A DNA stretch of 64,000 bases from assembly GCF_016584105.1 (NCBI RefSeq), contig NZ_NRSM01000016.1:21443-85442 (forward strand). Direction: 5' to 3'. A program made the position numbers and the translations under genes. Positions 62,110 to 64,000 of this stretch are shown piece by piece (position 1 is the first letter of the stretch; the number at the start of each line of letters is the position of its first letter). The DNA is from Ectothiorhodospira shaposhnikovii. Its GTDB lineage: Bacteria; Pseudomonadota; Gammaproteobacteria; Ectothiorhodospirales; Ectothiorhodospiraceae. Below the pieces are notes generated by a model. The model had not been told where the DNA came from. It made no database searches and saw only the letters and a program-made list of their open reading frames with translations.

Positions 62110-63027
62110 ATGACTTCGTTGCTGGACCCCAAAAATGACTATGTCTTCAAGCGCCTCTTTGCCGAGGCGCCAGATCTGCTGCTGGCGTTGATCAATGATC
62201 TGCGTCCGGATCTGCCCGACATCACCGCCGTCGAGGTGCTCAATCCCAATATCGAGCCTGCCGAACTGGCCGGCAAGTACATCATTCTGGACGTGTTGGC
62301 TCGGGATGCCGCGGGCAATCTGTATAACATCGAGATCCAGGTACGTCGCTATGGGGCCTGGAATCAGCGCGGTTTGTATTACCTGGCCCGGAGCCTGAGT
62401 TTGCAACTGGAGGCCGGGCAGGATTACCGCAACCTGAAGGCGGCGGTAGGGATTCATCTGCTGGATTTTGATCTGTTCACCGATACGCCGGCACACAGGA
62501 ACCAGGCGGTGTGGCGGTTTGAGATGCGGGATGAGCGTCAGCCGGAAGTCAGTCTCGGGAACATCCTGCAGATGAATCTGATCGAACTGAGAAAGGCCGA
62601 TCAGTTGCAGTTGTCGCCGGGTCCGATGGCGGCCTGGGTAACGTTTTTCGAGCATTGGCAGGAGGACTTGAAGATGGCCGATATTTCCCATGCCCCTGTG
62701 CAGCAGGCAATGAGCCGCATCCGTCAGTTGAGTGCGGACGAAGAGGCTCGCCGGTTGGCCTTTGTGCGGGAACGTGCCTTGCGGGATGAGGTGTCGTTTC
62801 TGAATGAGGCCAGGGACGAAGGGCGGCAGGAAGGGCGGCAGGAGGGGCGGCAGGAGGGGCGGCAGGAAGGGGAGGTACTGCTGTTGAGCCGCCTGATCCG
62901 GCAGAAATTCGGTGAAATGCCCGACTGGGCAACCACCAGGTTGCGGTCTGCCACCCCGGAGCAACTGGAGATCTGGACCGATCGTCTCCTGGAGGCCGAG
63001 AGCCTGGAGGGGCTGCTACAGGACTGA
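62110..63027 (+). CDS. Rpn-family recombination-promoting nuclease (PD-(D/E)XK)
   Basis: This 305-residue protein matches the Rpn/transposase_31-type family: start SLLDPKNDYVFKRLFAEAPD, then a PD-(D/E)XK core with IILDVLARDAAGNLYNIEIQVRR in outline (acidic residues D and ExQ) and YYLARSLSLQLEAGQDY. The C-terminal part carries a short tandem repeat region (GRQE units, residues about 237-252) then a helical tail. Rpn proteins promote RecA-independent recombination and act in phage defence. Confidence 0.85.
   Translation: MTSLLDPKNDYVFKRLFAEAPDLLLALINDLRPDLPDITAVEVLNPNIEPAELAGKYIILDVLARDAAGNLYNIEIQVRRYGAWNQRGLYYLARSLSLQLEAGQDYRNLKAAVGIHLLDFDLFTDTPAHRNQAVWRFEMRDERQPEVSLGNILQMNLIELRKADQLQLSPGPMAAWVTFFEHWQEDLKMADISHAPVQQAMSRIRQLSADEEARRLAFVRERALRDEVSFLNEARDEGRQEGRQEGRQEGRQEGEVLLLSRLIRQKFGEMPDWATTRLRSATPEQLEIWTDRLLEAESLEGLLQD
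62818..62868 (+). repeat. 12-base tandem repeat in Rpn-like gene
   Basis: GGGCGGCAGGAA-like 12-base units occur about four times in a row, each encoding Gly-Arg-Gln-Glu. The unit length is a multiple of three, so changes in copy number would lengthen or shorten the protein without breaking the frame. Confidence 0.7.
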
Positions 63028-63032
63028 TCCCG

Positions 63033-63233
63033 GTGCCGGTGGCCCTGGCCGACAAACGCACCCAGCAGTCCGTCATCATGAGCCTCATCATCATCGGCGA
63101 GGCAGCCACGAAGGTGATGGACGGCTATGCCGAGTTCACGCAAGCGCATGCCGAAGTGCCGTGGCGCAGCATGCGAAATCGCATGGCCCACGGCTACTTC
63201 GACATCAACCTCCAGCCCTACCTCAGTACATGA
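63033..63233 (+). pseudogene. Truncated HepT-type toxin
   Basis: A 66-residue frame (GTG at 63033) reads ALADKRTQQSVIMSLIIIGE, then AATKVMDGYAEF and NRMAHGYFDI, matching the middle and RX4H motif of HepT HEPN toxins (RNRMAH). The usual N-terminal third and the C-terminal tail are absent, three residues are missing before RNRMAH, and there is no MntA partner, so it is likely a remnant. Confidence 0.6.
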
Positions 63234-63252
63234 TTGCAAGGCCTGCCGAAAA

Positions 63253-63269
63253 GGTATAATTTATATACC
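63253..63269. promoter_or_regulatory. Palindromic brnTA operator overlapping -10 box
   Basis: GGTATAATTTATATACC is a perfect 17-base palindrome (6-base arms, 5-base centre) that contains the -10 box TATAAT (63255-63260) and ends immediately before the ATG of brnT. A -35-like TTGCAA lies at 63234-63239. Repression by BrnA at this site would fit known autoregulation. Confidence 0.6.
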
Positions 63270-63533
63270 ATGAGCCGATTTGAATACGACCCTTCTAAAA
63301 GCCAGGCGAACCTAGAGAAGCACGGCATTAACTTTGATGATGCTCAGGAGCTTTGGCAGGACCCAAACGTGGTGGAAATTGACGCCAAACCAATGGACGA
63401 ACCTAGAACGCTGGTCATTGGGGCAATAAACGCCAAGGTTTGGTCCGCAGTGATCACTTACCGAAAGGGTGCTATTCGTATCATTTCGGTCAGGAGGGCA
63501 CGAAAATCAGAGGTAGCACTGTATGAAAGCTGA
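63270..63533 (+). CDS. brnT: BrnT-type ribonuclease toxin
   Basis: This 87-residue BrnT toxin starts SRFEYDPSKSQANLEKHGIN, with the conserved EYDP and H of KHGI, then RTLVIGAINAKVWSAVITY and IRIISVRRARKSEVALY. The ATG at 63270 follows directly on the operator palindrome and lacks a ribosome site. It overlaps brnA by 11 bases. Confidence 0.9.
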   Translation: MSRFEYDPSKSQANLEKHGINFDDAQELWQDPNVVEIDAKPMDEPRTLVIGAINAKVWSAVITYRKGAIRIISVRRARKSEVALYES

Positions 63534-63780
63534 AGAGTTCGATAAAACTTTCGATGACGATAAAGAAGATCTTTTAGAATGTCTTGATCTAAGCACCGCA
63601 AAGCGCCCGAATCAGGTGCAGAAACGGGTCAATGTAGACTTTCCTACTTGGATGATTGAGTCGCTTGACCGGGAAGCGAGTCGTTTGGGTGTCACTAGGC
63701 AGTCAATTATAAAAGTGTGGTTGGCTGAGCGCCTGGAGGAAACGGCTGCCAACAAAGCATTTCAGCGAACGAGCCGCTGA
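63523..63780 (+). CDS. brnA: BrnA-type ribbon-helix-helix antitoxin
   Basis: This 85-residue antitoxin follows the toxin, as usual for brnTA. It has an acidic N-terminus (FDKTFDDDKEDLLECLDL) and a ribbon-helix-helix (VNVDFPTWMIESLDREASRL then SIIKVWLAERLEE). The last residues (ANKAFQRTSR) run into an attC-like palindrome rather than ending at a normal stop context. Confidence 0.88.
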   Translation: MKAEEFDKTFDDDKEDLLECLDLSTAKRPNQVQKRVNVDFPTWMIESLDREASRLGVTRQSIIKVWLAERLEETAANKAFQRTSR

Positions 63781-63794
63781 ATGCGGCCGTTTGC
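63748..63794 (+). repeat. attC-like site at the end of brnA
   Basis: GCATTTCAGCG (63757-63767) pairs with CGCTGAATGC (63775-63784) with one unpaired T, and outer GCCAAC and GTTTGC pair with one mismatch. A stem with an extra-helical base and GTT/AAC outer arms at the 3' end of a small gene is the pattern of an integron attC site, though it is short. Confidence 0.4.
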
Positions 63795-64000
63795 ACTACA
63801 GGAGATAGCAGCTGGTTGGGACGTAGACAAGGATGAAGGCTATACGAGCAATCCAGACAAAGCAGCAAAAGCATTTTTAGGGTAACCGGAATATCTGGTT
63901 GATCTCTACCTTGGCGTTCATTCACAAATTTCACTTTCTCAACGGAAAAGCTGGTTGTTTTGTTGCCTCCTAACCATATATCACATAATATCCACCTGTG
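63795..64000. other. Right-edge sequence without supported gene
   Basis: A 34-codon frame from 63781 has no recognisable similarity. Beyond it is AT-rich sequence with a small palindrome (AACCGG ... CTGGTT near 63885). Nothing further can be supported. Confidence 0.4.

Noticed and set aside
62818..62868. Possible CRISPR-like short repeat
   Set aside because: Units are contiguous 12-mers within a coding frame with no spacers; no CRISPR array was seen anywhere in the window.

Overview
The window looks like chromosomal DNA of a GC-rich gammaproteobacterium. Supporting signs are gatCAB divergent from mreB, the rph-rdgB-hemW trio, birA-coaX, mutY-yggX, oxygen-independent ubiquinone genes (ubiU, ubiV), BolA/IbaG, and YicC. 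Chromatiales or Ectothiorhodospiraceae is my best guess; this is inference from gene content, not a database match.

Positions 1-23.9 kb hold housekeeping and cofactor genes: the 5' end of mreB; gatCAB; lipA-moeB; two tandem HDOD regulators; metY; ibaG; a degenerate AAA-like protein; a patatin lipase; an ElyC-like membrane protein; a YdbH-like periplasmic protein; trhP; apbC; and dcd. A tightly overlapping operon follows (17.6-22.7 kb), with two radical-SAM enzymes, ubiU, ubiV and an LplA-DUF116 fusion. hemW faces it. Between hemW and rdgB/rph lies a solo tnpB element with hairpin ends, plus a calcium-binding RTX-like protein gene.

Positions 27.7-49.3 kb hold a PepSY/DUF3649/DUF3325 iron-uptake operon divergent from a TonB-dependent receptor with a Fur-box-like site between them. 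Next come a flavoprotein, yicC, a DUF2835 gene, and a chaperone group (hsp20 with a sigma-32-like promoter, a CbpA-type J protein, a Do-like protease). Then moaE/moaD/moaC, a cysteine-less LMW-phosphatase homologue, asmA-mutY-yggX, tRNA-Phe, a PAS-GGDEF diguanylate cyclase, pgeF, a lytic transglycosylase, birA-coaX-SPOR, and tRNA-Thr.

From tRNA-Thr(TGT) at 49.3 kb to the right edge the character changes to an accessory island built of mobile-element debris. It has a tyrosine integrase and a second fragment of its 3' end, a MobH-type relaxase (TraI), a serine resolvase with a res-like site, a frameshifted Tn3-type tnpA start, and an orphan IS605-like hairpin. Nine toxin-antitoxin loci, intact or broken, fall within about 14 kb: mazEF, a relE remnant, vapBC, a DUF1778/GNAT pair, relBE, parDE, PIN/RHH, a hepT remnant and brnTA. 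An AAA ATPase, an NYN-domain protein, a WGR protein and an Rpn-type nuclease are interspersed. The relaxase-integrase pair suggests the remains of an integrative conjugative element; no type IV secretion genes are visible here.
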